From Mycobacterium intracellulare ATCC 13950 (GTDB lineage Bacteria > Actinomycetota > Actinomycetes > Mycobacteriales > Mycobacteriaceae), in contig NC_016946.1 of assembly GCF_000277125.1 (NCBI RefSeq), positions 3,782,001-3,846,000 of the forward strand: a stretch of DNA of 64,000 bases. Direction: 5' to 3'. The notes beneath the pieces were generated by a model. That model was not told the origin of the DNA, ran no database searches, and was given only the letters and a program-made list of their open reading frames with translations. Every line of letters begins with the position of its first letter. Position 1 is the stretch's first letter. Shown here piece after piece: positions 53,178 to 61,843 of this stretch. The position numbers and the translations under genes are program-made.

Positions 53178-53420
53178 CTACTGGTCGGTGTCCACCACGT
53201 CGACGCGGATGCCGCGACCGCCGATACCGGCGACCAGCGTGCGCAGCGCGGTCGCCGTGCGACCGCCGCGGCCGATCACCTTGCCCAAGTCGTCGGGGTG
53301 GACGTGGACCTCGACCGTCCGCCCCCGGCGGCTGGTCACCATGTCGACCCGGACGTCGTCGGGGTTGTCAACGATCCCGCGAACCAGGTGCTCAACAGCG
53401 TCAACGACAACCGTACTCAT
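53178..53420 (-). CDS. khpA: KH-domain RNA-binding protein KhpA (Rv2908c-like)
   Basis: The 80-residue product has a single KH domain with the GxxG-type loop in DLGKVIGRGGRTATALRTLV and the N-terminal VVDAVEHLVRGIVDNPDDVRVD. KhpA binds RNA, often with a partner KH protein, and affects cell-wall and division functions in Gram-positives. It lies eight bases after rpsP and nine before rimM. Confidence 0.95.
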   Translation of the reverse strand: MSTVVVDAVEHLVRGIVDNPDDVRVDMVTSRRGRTVEVHVHPDDLGKVIGRGGRTATALRTLVAGIGGRGIRVDVVDTDQ

Positions 53421-53428
53421 CGCCGCGG

Positions 53429-53950
53429 TCAGCTCTCGGTGGTCGACTCGGCCTGCTCGCCGCCCTCGGTGGGCGCCTCGGCCGGCTTCGTCTCGGCGGT
53501 CTGCGCGGCGCCCTCGGACTCGGCCTTGGACTCGCCCTCGGCGGCCTTCGCGGTCTTCTTCGCCGGGGACTTCTTCTTCGGCTTCGCGGCCTCGGTGGTC
53601 GGTCCGCCCTCGGCCTCGGCCAGCGCGGCGTTGAACAGCTCCAGCTTGCTGGGCTTGGCGGGCTTGACCTTCAGGCGGCCCTCGGCCCCGGGCAGGCCCT
53701 TGAACTTCTGCCAGTCGCCGGTGATCTTCAGCAGCTTGAGGACGGGCTCGGTGGGCTGGGCACCCACGGACAGCCAGTACTGGGCGCGCTCGGAGTCGAT
53801 CTCGATGAAGCTCGGGTCTTCCTTCGGGTGATACCGGCCGATGACCTCGATGGAGCGACCGTCGCGCCGGGTCCGCGCGTCGGCGACGGCGATGCGGTAC
53901 TGGGGATTGCGGATCTTGCCAAGCCGGGTGAGCTTGATCTTGACAGCCAT
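53429..53950 (-). CDS. rpsP: 30S ribosomal protein S16 with C-terminal extension
   Basis: The first 85-100 residues are standard S16 ([53 protein letters not shown]). The 173-residue product continues with a Lys/Ala/Glu-rich tail of about 60 residues ([31 protein letters not shown]), longer than in most bacteria but common in mycobacteria. It is the first gene of the rpsP operon. The ATG at 53950 is fixed by the conserved MAVKIKL start. Confidence 0.97.
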   Translation of the reverse strand: MAVKIKLTRLGKIRNPQYRIAVADARTRRDGRSIEVIGRYHPKEDPSFIEIDSERAQYWLSVGAQPTEPVLKLLKITGDWQKFKGLPGAEGRLKVKPAKPSKLELFNAALAEAEGGPTTEAAKPKKKSPAKKTAKAAEGESKAESEGAAQTAETKPAEAPTEGGEQAESTTES

Positions 53951-54077
53951 GGTTAAGCGACTTCTCCTGTGTGTGTCACGCTGCAATTCAGCGATCGGGG
54001 CGGGAATGCCCGGATCCGGTTTTGCCTCGCGTTTCTGACCGGCCGGCGATGCGTGATCGCTCGGCGGACAGCCGCCT

Positions 54078-54089
54078 ATTGTGCCAGAC
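54078..54089 (-). promoter_or_regulatory. Shared 12-mer GTCTGGCACAAT upstream of rpsP
   Basis: This is identical to the element upstream of rplS and lies 128 bases before the rpsP start on the minus strand. It may be part of the rpsP operon promoter. It lies 21 bases from a copy of the 45-bp dispersed repeat. Confidence 0.6.
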
Positions 54090-54110
54090 CAGGGGCGGCG
54101 ATCAGAAATT

Positions 54111-54155
54111 GTGGCGATCGCAAGCGCGGCGCAGCCGGGCGCGGCGGGTCGCCAC
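54111..54155. repeat. Dispersed 45-bp repeat with inverted ends, copy 2
   Basis: This matches the copy inside the PuuD-like gene at 44 of 45 positions and has the same GTGGCGA/TCGCCAC ends and CATCC flank. Here it is intergenic, just downstream of the SnoaL-like gene stop and upstream of the rpsP leader. Both copies have the same orientation relative to their flanking minus-strand genes. Confidence 0.85.
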
Positions 54156-54169
54156 CATCCGGTCGAGCC

Positions 54170-54589
54170 TCACATCACCTTCTGGAAGACCTTGGTCTCC
54201 ACGCGCCGGGTCATCCGCCAGCCCTCGGGGGTGCGCGCGAACTCGTCGTCGTACCAGAGGCCGCAGAACAGCACCTGCTCGTTATCGCCACCGAGCACCA
54301 TCGGGTTGAAGCAGATCACCCGCGACGACGCCGTGTCCCCGTCGATGCGTACCGAGAAATTGCCGAGCATGTGGGCATACACCGGGAAGTTGGGCAGCAC
54401 CTCGGCCAGCCACTTCTTGACCTCGGGATAGTGCCCCTCGATGCCGCCCAGCGCCGTGTAGTCGATGTAGGCGTCGGGGGTGAACACCCGGTCCAGGTCG
54501 TCGAAGCGGCGGTTGTCGATGGCGGTGGAGTAATCCACCAGAAGCTGCTGGATCTCAAGGCGGTCGGATATCTCGGCCAGGCTCAACAT
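54170..54589 (-). CDS. SnoaL-like (NTF2 fold) protein (Rv2910c-like)
   Basis: The 139-residue product has the cone-shaped SnoaL/NTF2 fold pattern: EISDRLEIQQLLVDYSTAID, DDLDRVFTPDAYIDY, YAHMLGNFSVRIDGDTASSRV and GLWYDDEFARTPEGWRMTRR. The His and Asp residues could line a small pocket. Its activity is unknown; the family includes cyclases, isomerases and non-enzymatic ligand binders. It is divergent from dacB2 by a 59-base spacer. Confidence 0.9.
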   Translation of the reverse strand: MLSLAEISDRLEIQQLLVDYSTAIDNRRFDDLDRVFTPDAYIDYTALGGIEGHYPEVKKWLAEVLPNFPVYAHMLGNFSVRIDGDTASSRVICFNPMVLGGDNEQVLFCGLWYDDEFARTPEGWRMTRRVETKVFQKVM

Positions 54590-54634
54590 GCATCGGACAG
54601 TAGACGAAAATCCGCGGCGACAAGGGCCGGAAGT

Positions 54635-54640
54635 TAGACT
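54635..54640 (+). promoter_or_regulatory. Candidate -10 element giving a leaderless dacB2 transcript
   Basis: TAGACT matches the mycobacterial -10 pattern TAnnnT and lies eight bases before the dacB2 ATG. Transcription would start at or next to the A of the start codon, giving a leaderless mRNA of the kind common in mycobacteria. No ribosome binding site is seen upstream of that ATG. Confidence 0.5.
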
Positions 54641-54648
54641 CTCGGCCC

Positions 54649-55536
54649 ATGCGGAAGCTCGTGGGCTCGGTGTCCGGGATGGCCGCGGCGCTGCTCGCCG
54701 TCGTCGCGTTCGGTGCCCCTGTCCCCCTCTCGCGCGCCGACAGCAGCCAACCGATCGGCTCGATCCCCATCCCCGACGGCCCGGCGCAGACGTGGATCAT
54801 CGCCGATCTGGACAGCGGTCAGGTGCTCGCCGGCCGCGACCAGAACGTGGCCCACCCGCCGGCGAGCACGATCAAGACGCTGCTGGCCCAGGTGGTCCTG
54901 GATTCGGTGAGCCTGGATTCCACGGTGGTCGCCGACGTCGCCGACACCCAGGTCGAATGCAACTGCGTCGGCATCAAACCGGGCCGCACCTACACCGCGC
55001 GCCAGCTCCTCGACGGCCTGCTGCTGGTCTCGGGCAACGACGCCGCCAACACGTTGGCCCACATGCTGGGCGGACCCGACGTCACCGTCGCCAAGATGAA
55101 CGCCAAGGCGGCCTCGCTGGGCGCCACCAACACGCACGCGGCGACGCCGTCCGGCCTCGACGGCCCGGGCGGGTCGGGCTCGTCCACGGCGCACGACCTG
55201 GCCGTGATCTTCCGCGCGGCGATGGCCAACCCGGTGTTCGCGCAGATCACCGCCGAGCCGTCGGCGATGTTCCCCGGCGATAACGGCGACCGCCTCATCA
55301 CCAACCAGGACGAACTGCTGCAGCGCTACCCCGGTGCGATCGGCGGCAAGACAGGGTTCACCAACGCCGCCCGCAAGACCTTCGTCGGCGCCGCCGCGCG
55401 CGGTGGCCGCCGGCTGGTGATCGCCATGATGTACGGGTTGGTGAAAGAGGGCGGGCCGTCGTATTGGGATCAGGCGGCGACGTTGTTCGACTGGGGATTC
55501 GCGCAAAGCCCGCAGGCCGGCATCGGCTCGCTGTAA
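54649..55536 (+). CDS. dacB2: D-alanyl-D-alanine carboxypeptidase (DacB2-like)
   Basis: DacB2-type enzymes trim the terminal D-Ala from peptidoglycan stem peptides. The 295-residue product has a signal peptide (VSGMAAALLAVVAFGAPVPLS) and the three penicillin-binding motifs: SxxK in PASTIKTLLAQ, SGN in LLLVSGNDAANTL and KTG in IGGKTGFTNAA. It is exported and probably periplasmic. No C-terminal amphipathic membrane anchor is evident. A -10 element eight bases upstream suggests leaderless expression. Confidence 0.95.
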   Translation: MRKLVGSVSGMAAALLAVVAFGAPVPLSRADSSQPIGSIPIPDGPAQTWIIADLDSGQVLAGRDQNVAHPPASTIKTLLAQVVLDSVSLDSTVVADVADTQVECNCVGIKPGRTYTARQLLDGLLLVSGNDAANTLAHMLGGPDVTVAKMNAKAASLGATNTHAATPSGLDGPGGSGSSTAHDLAVIFRAAMANPVFAQITAEPSAMFPGDNGDRLITNQDELLQRYPGAIGGKTGFTNAARKTFVGAAARGGRRLVIAMMYGLVKEGGPSYWDQAATLFDWGFAQSPQAGIGSL

Positions 55537-55552
55537 TCGCCGCTCGCGCAGC

Positions 55553-56146
55553 TCAATCCGGCAGCGCGGCGGTCAGCAGCGCCATCAGCACCGGGATCCG
55601 CCGGGCCGCGATGTCCGGTTGCGGCAGCACGCCTTCCACCACGGCGGCGCCGTCGAACACGTTGGTCATCAGCGCCACGAACACCGGGAAGGTGTCCTCG
55701 GGGAAGCGTTCGGCGCCCGGGAGCGCCCGGGCGGCGTCGTGGATCTTCGCCGCATACTGCCCGAGCTCGTGTTGCAAAGTCTCCCTGAGCTTTTCGTCGG
55801 TGCGGGCGGCCACCAGCAGTTCATAGATGACGGCGTTGGCCGGACCGCTGGTGATGTCACGCAGGATCCCCAGGGCCGCCTCCAGGGCCGGCCGGTCGGC
55901 GGGTATCTCGGCGACCCCCTTGGTGAACGACTCCAGCTGGCGGCGCAGCACCTCCGACGCCGTTGCCGCCATGAAATCGCCCATGGTGTCGAAGTGCCGG
56001 AACAGCGCGCCCACCGACACCCCGGCCCGCTTGGTGATCACCGCGGCGGACGCCCGGGCGTAGCCGACCTCGATGATGGTGGCGATGCAGGCGTCGAGCA
56101 GCCGCCCGACGGTTTCCTCGCGGCGCTGTTGCTGGGTTCTGGCCAT
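55553..56146 (-). CDS. TetR family transcriptional regulator (Rv2912c-like)
   Basis: The 197-residue product has a TetR helix-turn-helix near residues 25-55 (IATIIEVGYARASAAVITKRAGVSVGALFRHFDTMGDFMAA) and a helical ligand-binding C-terminal domain. It starts one base after the stop of the N-acyl-D-amino acid deacylase-like gene, so it is cotranscribed with that enzyme and may regulate it. No operator was identified. Confidence 0.92.
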   Translation of the reverse strand: MARTQQQRREETVGRLLDACIATIIEVGYARASAAVITKRAGVSVGALFRHFDTMGDFMAATASEVLRRQLESFTKGVAEIPADRPALEAALGILRDITSGPANAVIYELLVAARTDEKLRETLQHELGQYAAKIHDAARALPGAERFPEDTFPVFVALMTNVFDGAAVVEGVLPQPDIAARRIPVLMALLTAALPD

Positions 56147-56147
56147 G

Positions 56148-57944
56148 TCAGGCGCTCTGGGTCAGGGCGCCCTGTGGTCGGCGGGCGCGCTCGCCGGCCC
56201 GCAGGTAGCGGCCCGACGTCACGGTTTGCCCGTAGCCGTCGCGGAATCGGCCCCCGCCGAACACGACGACGCCGCCCACCCCGGTCGCGACGACGGCGTG
56301 GTCGTTGCGATTGACCATGCGGCGCAGGCCACCGTAGAACGGCACCGCTTCCTCGTGGTAGCGGTCGACGGATTCGTCCAGACCGGCCGGGTCGATGACT
56401 ACGAAGTCCGCGCGGTCGCCGACCCGCAGCGTGCCGGCGTCGATGCCGAACCACTCGGCCAGTTCGCCGGTGAGCCGGTGCACCGCCTGCTGTATCGACA
56501 GGAAGGGCGCGCCGGCCCGGTGCGCGTCCTGGGTGCGCTTGAGCATGCGCAGTGCAAAGTTGTAGAACGCCATGTTGCGCAGGTGCGCGCCGGCGTCGGA
56601 GAAACCCATATGGATGCTGGGGTCGGCGGCGAGCTTGTCGAGCTGCTTGGGCCGGTGGTTGGCCACGATCGTGGTCCACCGGACGTTGCGCTCGCCGTTT
56701 TCGACGAGCACGTCGAGGAACGCGTCCAGTGGGTGCAGGCCACGCTCGTCGGCGATCGCACCGAAGCTCTTGCCGATCAACGACGCGTCGGGGCATTCGA
56801 CGATGACCGCGTCGTGAAAGTCGCGGTGCCACAGCGACGGTCCTAGCTTGATGCGGTCGAACTCGCGGCGGAACCGACGACGATAGGCCTCGTCGGCCAG
56901 AAGTTCGTTGCGCTGCAACTGATCCCGCAGGTGAAGCGCTGCGGTGCCCGCCCCGAACTCCTCGAACACCGGCAGATCGATTCCGTCGGAATACAATTCG
57001 AACGGCACCGGCAGGTGCTGGAACCGCACGCTGGACCGCAGCAAGGTGTTGAGCACCCGGGTGCCGAGCCCGAAGGTGTGCACGGCGAGCGGCATCGACT
57101 TGGCGTCCGCGGAGACCAGCATGCTCATCCGGACTCCCTTGCCGCGCCCGAAGATTCGGCTGCTGGTCAAGAAGAACATCAGCGACAGGATCGGGTTCTG
57201 AAGATTCGGTGCGCTCTGCAGGATCCGGCCGCGCTTGCGCAGGACTTTGATGAGTTTGCGCCGTTCCCGCCAGGTCGCGAAGGTGGACGGCAGCGCGCGG
57301 GACCGGAAACGGTCGCCGTCGAGTTTGTCGATGGCCGCGTCCATCCCGGACATGCCGAGCAGCCCGGCGTCCAGCGCCTCGTCGAGCAGCGCCGCCATCT
57401 TTTTCAGCTCGTCGTCGGTGGGCCGAACCGTCGGGTCGGTGGCCCGTTCCAGTCCGAGCACCGCGGTGCGCAGGTCCGAATGACCAAGCAGCGAACCGAC
57501 ATTGGGGCCCAGCGGCAGGGCGTTGATCGCCTTGACGTATTCCGCCGCCGTCGACCACGTCCGGCCCGAACTCAGCGCGCCGAAGACGTATTCGCGCGGC
57601 ACCGCCTCCACTCGGCTGAACAGATCGGCGGCGTCCTCGGAATCGGCATAGACGGTCGACAACGAGCAGTTGCCCAGCAGCACGGTGGTGACACCGTGGC
57701 GCACCGACTCGCGCAGGCCGGGGTCCAGCAGCACTTCGGCGTCGTAGTGGGTGTGCACGTCGAGGAAGCCGGGCACGACCCATTTGCCGGCCGCCTCGAT
57801 CACCTCGGGGCAACCGGTCTCGTCCAGCGCCTCGGCCGAGACGGCGACCACGACCCCGTCGCGGATGCCCAGCGTGCGGGTGAGCGGCGCGGCGCCGGTG
57901 CCGTCGAACCACAATCCGTCGCGAATGATCACGTCGTAGGCCAT
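56148..57944 (-). CDS. N-acyl-D-amino-acid deacylase-like amidohydrolase (Rv2913c-like)
   Basis: The 598-residue product is an amidohydrolase-superfamily protein of the D-aminoacylase kind. The start MAYDVIIRDGLWFDGTGAAP is followed by VVPGFLDVHTHYDAEVLLDP (the HxH metal motif near residue 67), GHSDLRTAV, and later GFSDAGAHLRNMAF (metal Asp region). The natural substrate is unknown. The ATG at 57944 gives the conserved N-terminus; an upstream ATG at 57989 would add 15 residues. Its stop adjoins the TetR gene. Confidence 0.88.
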   Translation of the reverse strand: MAYDVIIRDGLWFDGTGAAPLTRTLGIRDGVVVAVSAEALDETGCPEVIEAAGKWVVPGFLDVHTHYDAEVLLDPGLRESVRHGVTTVLLGNCSLSTVYADSEDAADLFSRVEAVPREYVFGALSSGRTWSTAAEYVKAINALPLGPNVGSLLGHSDLRTAVLGLERATDPTVRPTDDELKKMAALLDEALDAGLLGMSGMDAAIDKLDGDRFRSRALPSTFATWRERRKLIKVLRKRGRILQSAPNLQNPILSLMFFLTSSRIFGRGKGVRMSMLVSADAKSMPLAVHTFGLGTRVLNTLLRSSVRFQHLPVPFELYSDGIDLPVFEEFGAGTAALHLRDQLQRNELLADEAYRRRFRREFDRIKLGPSLWHRDFHDAVIVECPDASLIGKSFGAIADERGLHPLDAFLDVLVENGERNVRWTTIVANHRPKQLDKLAADPSIHMGFSDAGAHLRNMAFYNFALRMLKRTQDAHRAGAPFLSIQQAVHRLTGELAEWFGIDAGTLRVGDRADFVVIDPAGLDESVDRYHEEAVPFYGGLRRMVNRNDHAVVATGVGGVVVFGGGRFRDGYGQTVTSGRYLRAGERARRPQGALTQSA

Positions 57945-58083
57945 GGCGTCCTTCCGGTCATCGTTGCCGAACGCTAACATAGATAGCACGCACTCGCAAT
58001 CTTTCTTCGGCGCAGCGTGGCGGCGCCCGGACGCTCTGGTTAGTCTGCGTCACCGAGCGGCCGCGGCGACCGCGACGCGCCGG

Positions 58084-59166
58084 CTACGCCGGTGAACGGA
58101 AGATCTTGCCGCGCAACATGATCAGATCGGGATTGTTCAGCACGGCGGGCCCCGACCGCGGGTCGCGGGCGAAGCACAGTAGGTCCGCCGAGGCGCCGTG
58201 GTCGAGGCCGGGGCGGCCGAGCCAGCGGCGCGCGTCCCAGCAGGCCGCCCCCAGCGCCTGCGTCGGGCTCATGCCGATGCCCTTGAGCGCTTCGACCTCG
58301 TCGGCGATGCGACCGTGCGCGACCATGGTGCCGGCGTCACTTCCGGCATATATCGGCACGCCGGCTTCCCGCGCCGCGGCGATGCGCGACGGGCCGCGCG
58401 CGTGCAGGTCGCGCATGTGGGCGGCGTAGGCCGGATACTTCGCGGCGGCCTCGGCGATGCCGGGGAAATTCTCGAGGACGTTGACCAGCGTGGGAACCAG
58501 CACGGTGCCGCGGGAGGCCATCAGCTCGATGGTGTCGTCGTCCAGGCCGGTGCCGTGTTCGATGCAGTCAATGCCGGCGTTGATCAGGCCGGGCAGCGCG
58601 TCCTCGCTGAAGACGTGCGCGGTGACCCGGGCGCCGTGGGCGTGGGCGGCCTCGATCGCGGCCGCCAGGACGTCGTCGGACCACAGTGGCGCGAGGTCGC
58701 CGGCGCCGCGGTCGATCCAGTCGCCGACGAGCTTGATCCAGCCGTCGCCGCGGCGCGCCTCCTCGGCGACCGCGTCCGGCAGCTGCCACTCGTCCTCCAG
58801 TTCGCGCGAGAACCCCGCCGCGTAGCGCTTGGGTCTGGCCAGATGCCTGCCGGCGCGGATGATGCGGGGCATGTCGTCGCGGTCGTCGAGGCTGCGCGTG
58901 TCGGTGGGCGATCCGCAGTCCCGCAACAACAACGCCCCGACGTCGCGTTCCGTCTCGGCCTGGGCGATCGCCTCGTCGAGCGGGATCTCGCCGTGATGGC
59001 CCAGGCCGACGTGGCAGTGCGCGTCCACCAGCCCGGGCACGATCCATCCGCCGTCGAAGACGGTGTCGGCGCCGGCGATGGGTTCGGTGCTGATGCGGCC
59101 GTCGACGATCCACAGTTGGATCTCGGTCTCGTCGGGCAGTCCCACGCCCCGCACGTGCAGGCGCAC
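58084..59166 (-). CDS. Metal-dependent amidohydrolase (Rv2915c-like)
   Basis: The 360-residue product belongs to the imidazolonepropionase/TrzN-like amidohydrolase group. The HxH motif is in GLVDAHCHVGLGHH near residue 52. Further metal-site residues are in AHAHGARVTAHVF and DCIEHGTGLDD, and the late Asp is in IYAGSDAGTM. The substrate cannot be named. It lies 19 bases upstream of ffh on the same strand. In M. tuberculosis, pknI separates this gene from the Rv2913c-like gene; here there is only a 139-base spacer. Confidence 0.88.
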   Translation of the reverse strand: MRLHVRGVGLPDETEIQLWIVDGRISTEPIAGADTVFDGGWIVPGLVDAHCHVGLGHHGEIPLDEAIAQAETERDVGALLLRDCGSPTDTRSLDDRDDMPRIIRAGRHLARPKRYAAGFSRELEDEWQLPDAVAEEARRGDGWIKLVGDWIDRGAGDLAPLWSDDVLAAAIEAAHAHGARVTAHVFSEDALPGLINAGIDCIEHGTGLDDDTIELMASRGTVLVPTLVNVLENFPGIAEAAAKYPAYAAHMRDLHARGPSRIAAAREAGVPIYAGSDAGTMVAHGRIADEVEALKGIGMSPTQALGAACWDARRWLGRPGLDHGASADLLCFARDPRSGPAVLNNPDLIMLRGKIFRSPA

Positions 59167-59185
59167 GGCGGCTAGTTTCTTCCGG

Positions 59186-60742
59186 TCACGACTTGCCCGG
59201 GAACTTCAGCTTGGACAGATCGAAGTCGGCCAGCCCGGGCGGCAGCTCGTTGAGACCCTCGGGCATCTGCGACAGGTCGGGGAACCCGGCCGGCATGCCG
59301 GCGGCCAGCGGGTTTCTCGCCTTGGGTGGCGTCGGGCCCCGCCCGCCCTTCTTGGCCTTCTTGCCCGCCTTGCCCTTGGCGCCCTTGGACTTTCGCGTCG
59401 CGGACTTGCGCCCCATCCCGGGGATGCCCATGCCGCCGAGCATGGACGACATCATCTTGCGGGCCTCGAAGAAGCGGTCGACCAGCTGGTTGACCTCCGA
59501 GACCGTGACGCCCGAACCGTTGGCGATGCGCAGCCGCCGCGACGCGTTGATGATCTTCGGGTCGGCGCGCTCGGCGGGCGTCATGCCGCGGATGATGGCC
59601 TGCAGGCGGTCGAGTTGGCGGTCGTCGACCTGCGCCAGCGCGTCCTTCATCTGCCCGGCCCCGGGCAGCATGCCCAGCAGGTTGCCGATCGGGCCCATCT
59701 TGCGGATGGCGAGCATCTGTTCCAGGAAGTCCTCGAGCGTGAGCTCGCCGGTGCCGATCTTGACCGCGGCGGCCTCTGCCTGTTCGGCGTCGAAGACCTG
59801 CTCGGCCTGCTCGATCAGGCTCAGCACGTCGCCCATGCCCAGGATGCGGCTGGACATCCGGTCGGGATGGAAGACGTCGAAGTCCTCCAGCTTCTCGCCG
59901 GTGGAGGCGAAAAGGATTGGGACACCGGTCACTTCGCGGACCGAGAGCGCCGCGCCACCGCGGGCGTCGCCGTCGAGCTTGGTGAGCACCACCCCGGTGA
60001 AGCCGACGCCCTCGCGGAACGCCTCGGCGGTGGTGACGGCGTCCTGACCGATCATCGCGTCCAGGACGAAGAGCACCTCGTCGGGGTCGATGGCGTCGCG
60101 GATGGCCGCGGCCTGCGCCATCAGTTCGTCGTCGATGCCGAGCCGGCCGGCGGTGTCGACGATGACGACGTCGAAGTGCTTGGCGTTGGCCTCGGCGATT
60201 CCCGCCGCGGCGACCGCGACCGGGTCGCCGGGTCCGGACCCCGGGGATTCACCCGGGTGCGGCGCGAACACCGGCACCCCGGCCCGCTCGCCGACCACCT
60301 GCAGCTGGTTGACCGCGGCCGGGCGCTGCAGGTCGCACGCCACCAGCAGCGGGGTGTGGCCCTGCCCGCGCAGCCAGGCCGCCAGCTTGCCGGCCACCGA
60401 CGTCTTACCGGAACCCTGCAGGCCGGCGAGCATCACCACGGTCGGCGGCGTCTTCGCGAACGCCAGCTGGCGGGTCTGTCCGCCCAGGATGCCGATGAGT
60501 TCTTCGTTGACGATCTTGACGACCTGCTGCGCCGGGTTGAGGGCACCCGAGACCTCGGCGCCCTTGGCGCGGTCCTTGATCCGGGTGACGAAGGCGCGCA
60601 CGACGGGCAACGACACGTCGGCTTCCAGCAGCGCCAGCCGGATCTCGCGGGTGGTGGCCTCGATATCGGCGTCGGTCAGTCGACCCTTGCCACGTAGCCC
60701 CGCGAGGGCGCCGGTCAATCGGTCGGACAGCGATTCAAACAC
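59186..60742 (-). CDS. ffh: Signal recognition particle protein Ffh
   Basis: Ffh binds signal sequences of nascent membrane proteins and directs them to FtsY and the Sec translocon. The 518-residue product has the N domain, the G domain with GLQGSGKTSVAGKLA, DTAGRLG and TKLDGDARGG, and the C-terminal M domain with Met-rich stretches (MRKMMSSMLGGMGIPGMG). A Lys/Gly-rich and Pro-rich tail ends the protein. It is the first gene before the amidohydrolase on the minus strand. Confidence 0.97.
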   Translation of the reverse strand: MFESLSDRLTGALAGLRGKGRLTDADIEATTREIRLALLEADVSLPVVRAFVTRIKDRAKGAEVSGALNPAQQVVKIVNEELIGILGGQTRQLAFAKTPPTVVMLAGLQGSGKTSVAGKLAAWLRGQGHTPLLVACDLQRPAAVNQLQVVGERAGVPVFAPHPGESPGSGPGDPVAVAAAGIAEANAKHFDVVIVDTAGRLGIDDELMAQAAAIRDAIDPDEVLFVLDAMIGQDAVTTAEAFREGVGFTGVVLTKLDGDARGGAALSVREVTGVPILFASTGEKLEDFDVFHPDRMSSRILGMGDVLSLIEQAEQVFDAEQAEAAAVKIGTGELTLEDFLEQMLAIRKMGPIGNLLGMLPGAGQMKDALAQVDDRQLDRLQAIIRGMTPAERADPKIINASRRLRIANGSGVTVSEVNQLVDRFFEARKMMSSMLGGMGIPGMGRKSATRKSKGAKGKAGKKAKKGGRGPTPPKARNPLAAGMPAGFPDLSQMPEGLNELPPGLADFDLSKLKFPGKS

Positions 60743-60754
60743 CCCGCCAGCCTA

Positions 60755-60800
60755 GTGGCACCGCAAGCGCGACCCACGCCGCCGGGCGCAGCTTGCCGCG
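60755..60800. repeat. Degenerate relative of the 45-bp dispersed repeat, copy 3
   Basis: The sequence starts GTGGC, then has CCGCAAGCGCG and GCCGGGCGCAGC, shared with the two clean copies, but its inner spacing and its right end differ. It lies 12 bases upstream of the ffh start, in the same relative orientation. It could be a decayed third copy. Confidence 0.5.
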
Positions 60801-60911
60801 CGGACGACGAGTGTGCGGCCCGCCGCCCATTCGGCCGCGAGTGCGCGCGCGGCCGCACGCTCGGCCGTCCCGGTCGGCACGAATCCGCCCCGGACACGCG
60901 TCGGCGTGGCT

Positions 60912-60917
60912 TATGTT
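60912..60917 (+). promoter_or_regulatory. Candidate -10 element of the alpha/beta hydrolase gene
   Basis: TATGTT fits the TAnnnT pattern and lies about 30 bases before the ATG, leaving room for a short leader with the GAAGGGAA ribosome binding site. No -35 was recognised. Confidence 0.35.
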
Positions 60918-60947
60918 TCGGCAGGGACTAGCGAAGGGAATGACCTG

Positions 60948-61742
60948 ATGCTCGAGCTGATCGACAAAGGGTCCTGCACTGCCGAGCACCCGGTGCCCCT
61001 GCTCTTCGTCCACGGCGGGTGGCACGGCGCGTGGTGCTGGGAACACTTCCAGGACTTCTTCGCCGACGCCGGCTACCGCACGGTCGCGGTGAGCCTGCGC
61101 GGGCACGGCACCAGCCCCACCGCGAAGCCGTTGCGCAAGGTGTCCATCGCCGACTACATCGAGGACGTCCGTTCGGTGGCCGACGACCTCGGTGGCGCGC
61201 CGATCCTGATCGGGCACTCCCTGGGCGGGTTCGTGATCCAGCGCTACCTCGAAGAGCGCAGCGCCCCGGCCGCGGTGCTGGTGGGCTCGGTGCCGCCGCA
61301 GGGCGTGCTCAAAATGGCGTTGCGCGTCTGGCGCCGCCGGCCGTCGATGACCATGGAAGCCTGGAACGATCCCACGCTGCTGAAATTTTTGGCCACCCCG
61401 GCGCTGGCCCGCGAATACCTCTTCTGCGCCGACACACCCGAGGACATCGTCGAGGCCTGCCGGCAACAGGCCGGGGCCGAGAGCGTGCGCGCCGCCATGA
61501 CCGATCCGATGGTCCGCCGCGTCCGGACCCGGCGGGTGACCACGCCGATCCTGGTCCTGGGCGCCGAGCACGACGGCTTCGTCAGCCCCGGCGACGTGCG
61601 CGCCACCGCGCGGGCCTACGGCACCGAGCCGGAATTCTTTTCCATGGGCCACAACATGATGCTCGAGCCGGGCTGGGCCGACGTCGCCGAACGCATCCGC
61701 GACTGGCTGCAGACCCACGAAGCGGTGACCCACGCGCGATAG
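60948..61742 (+). CDS. Alpha/beta hydrolase
   Basis: The 264-residue product is a classical alpha/beta hydrolase with the oxyanion segment HGGWHGAWCW near residue 23, the nucleophile elbow GHSLGG near residue 87, and the late Asp in GAEHDGF and His in MGHNMMLEPGW. The HGGWHGAWCW form resembles plant-type esterase and salicylate-esterase relatives. The ATG at 60948 follows GAAGGGAA. It is divergent from ffh. The substrate is unknown, and no such gene is recalled at this place in M. tuberculosis. Confidence 0.88.
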   Translation: MLELIDKGSCTAEHPVPLLFVHGGWHGAWCWEHFQDFFADAGYRTVAVSLRGHGTSPTAKPLRKVSIADYIEDVRSVADDLGGAPILIGHSLGGFVIQRYLEERSAPAAVLVGSVPPQGVLKMALRVWRRRPSMTMEAWNDPTLLKFLATPALAREYLFCADTPEDIVEACRQQAGAESVRAAMTDPMVRRVRTRRVTTPILVLGAEHDGFVSPGDVRATARAYGTEPEFFSMGHNMMLEPGWADVAERIRDWLQTHEAVTHAR

Positions 61743-61843
61743 CGAGTCGAGTCGCTCCAACATCGAAAAGCGTTGGCGTGCTAGATTTCACAGCCGCCAC
61801 TCAACCGAGCTGGCCGTGTCGAACAGCAACGATTGGGGGGCCT

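Noticed and set aside
61019..61843. Continuous plus-strand frame joining the helicase to the region inside the alpha/beta hydrolase gene
   Set aside because: The hydrolase is clearly coded in another frame with all catalytic motifs; the helicase homology begins at about 61850.
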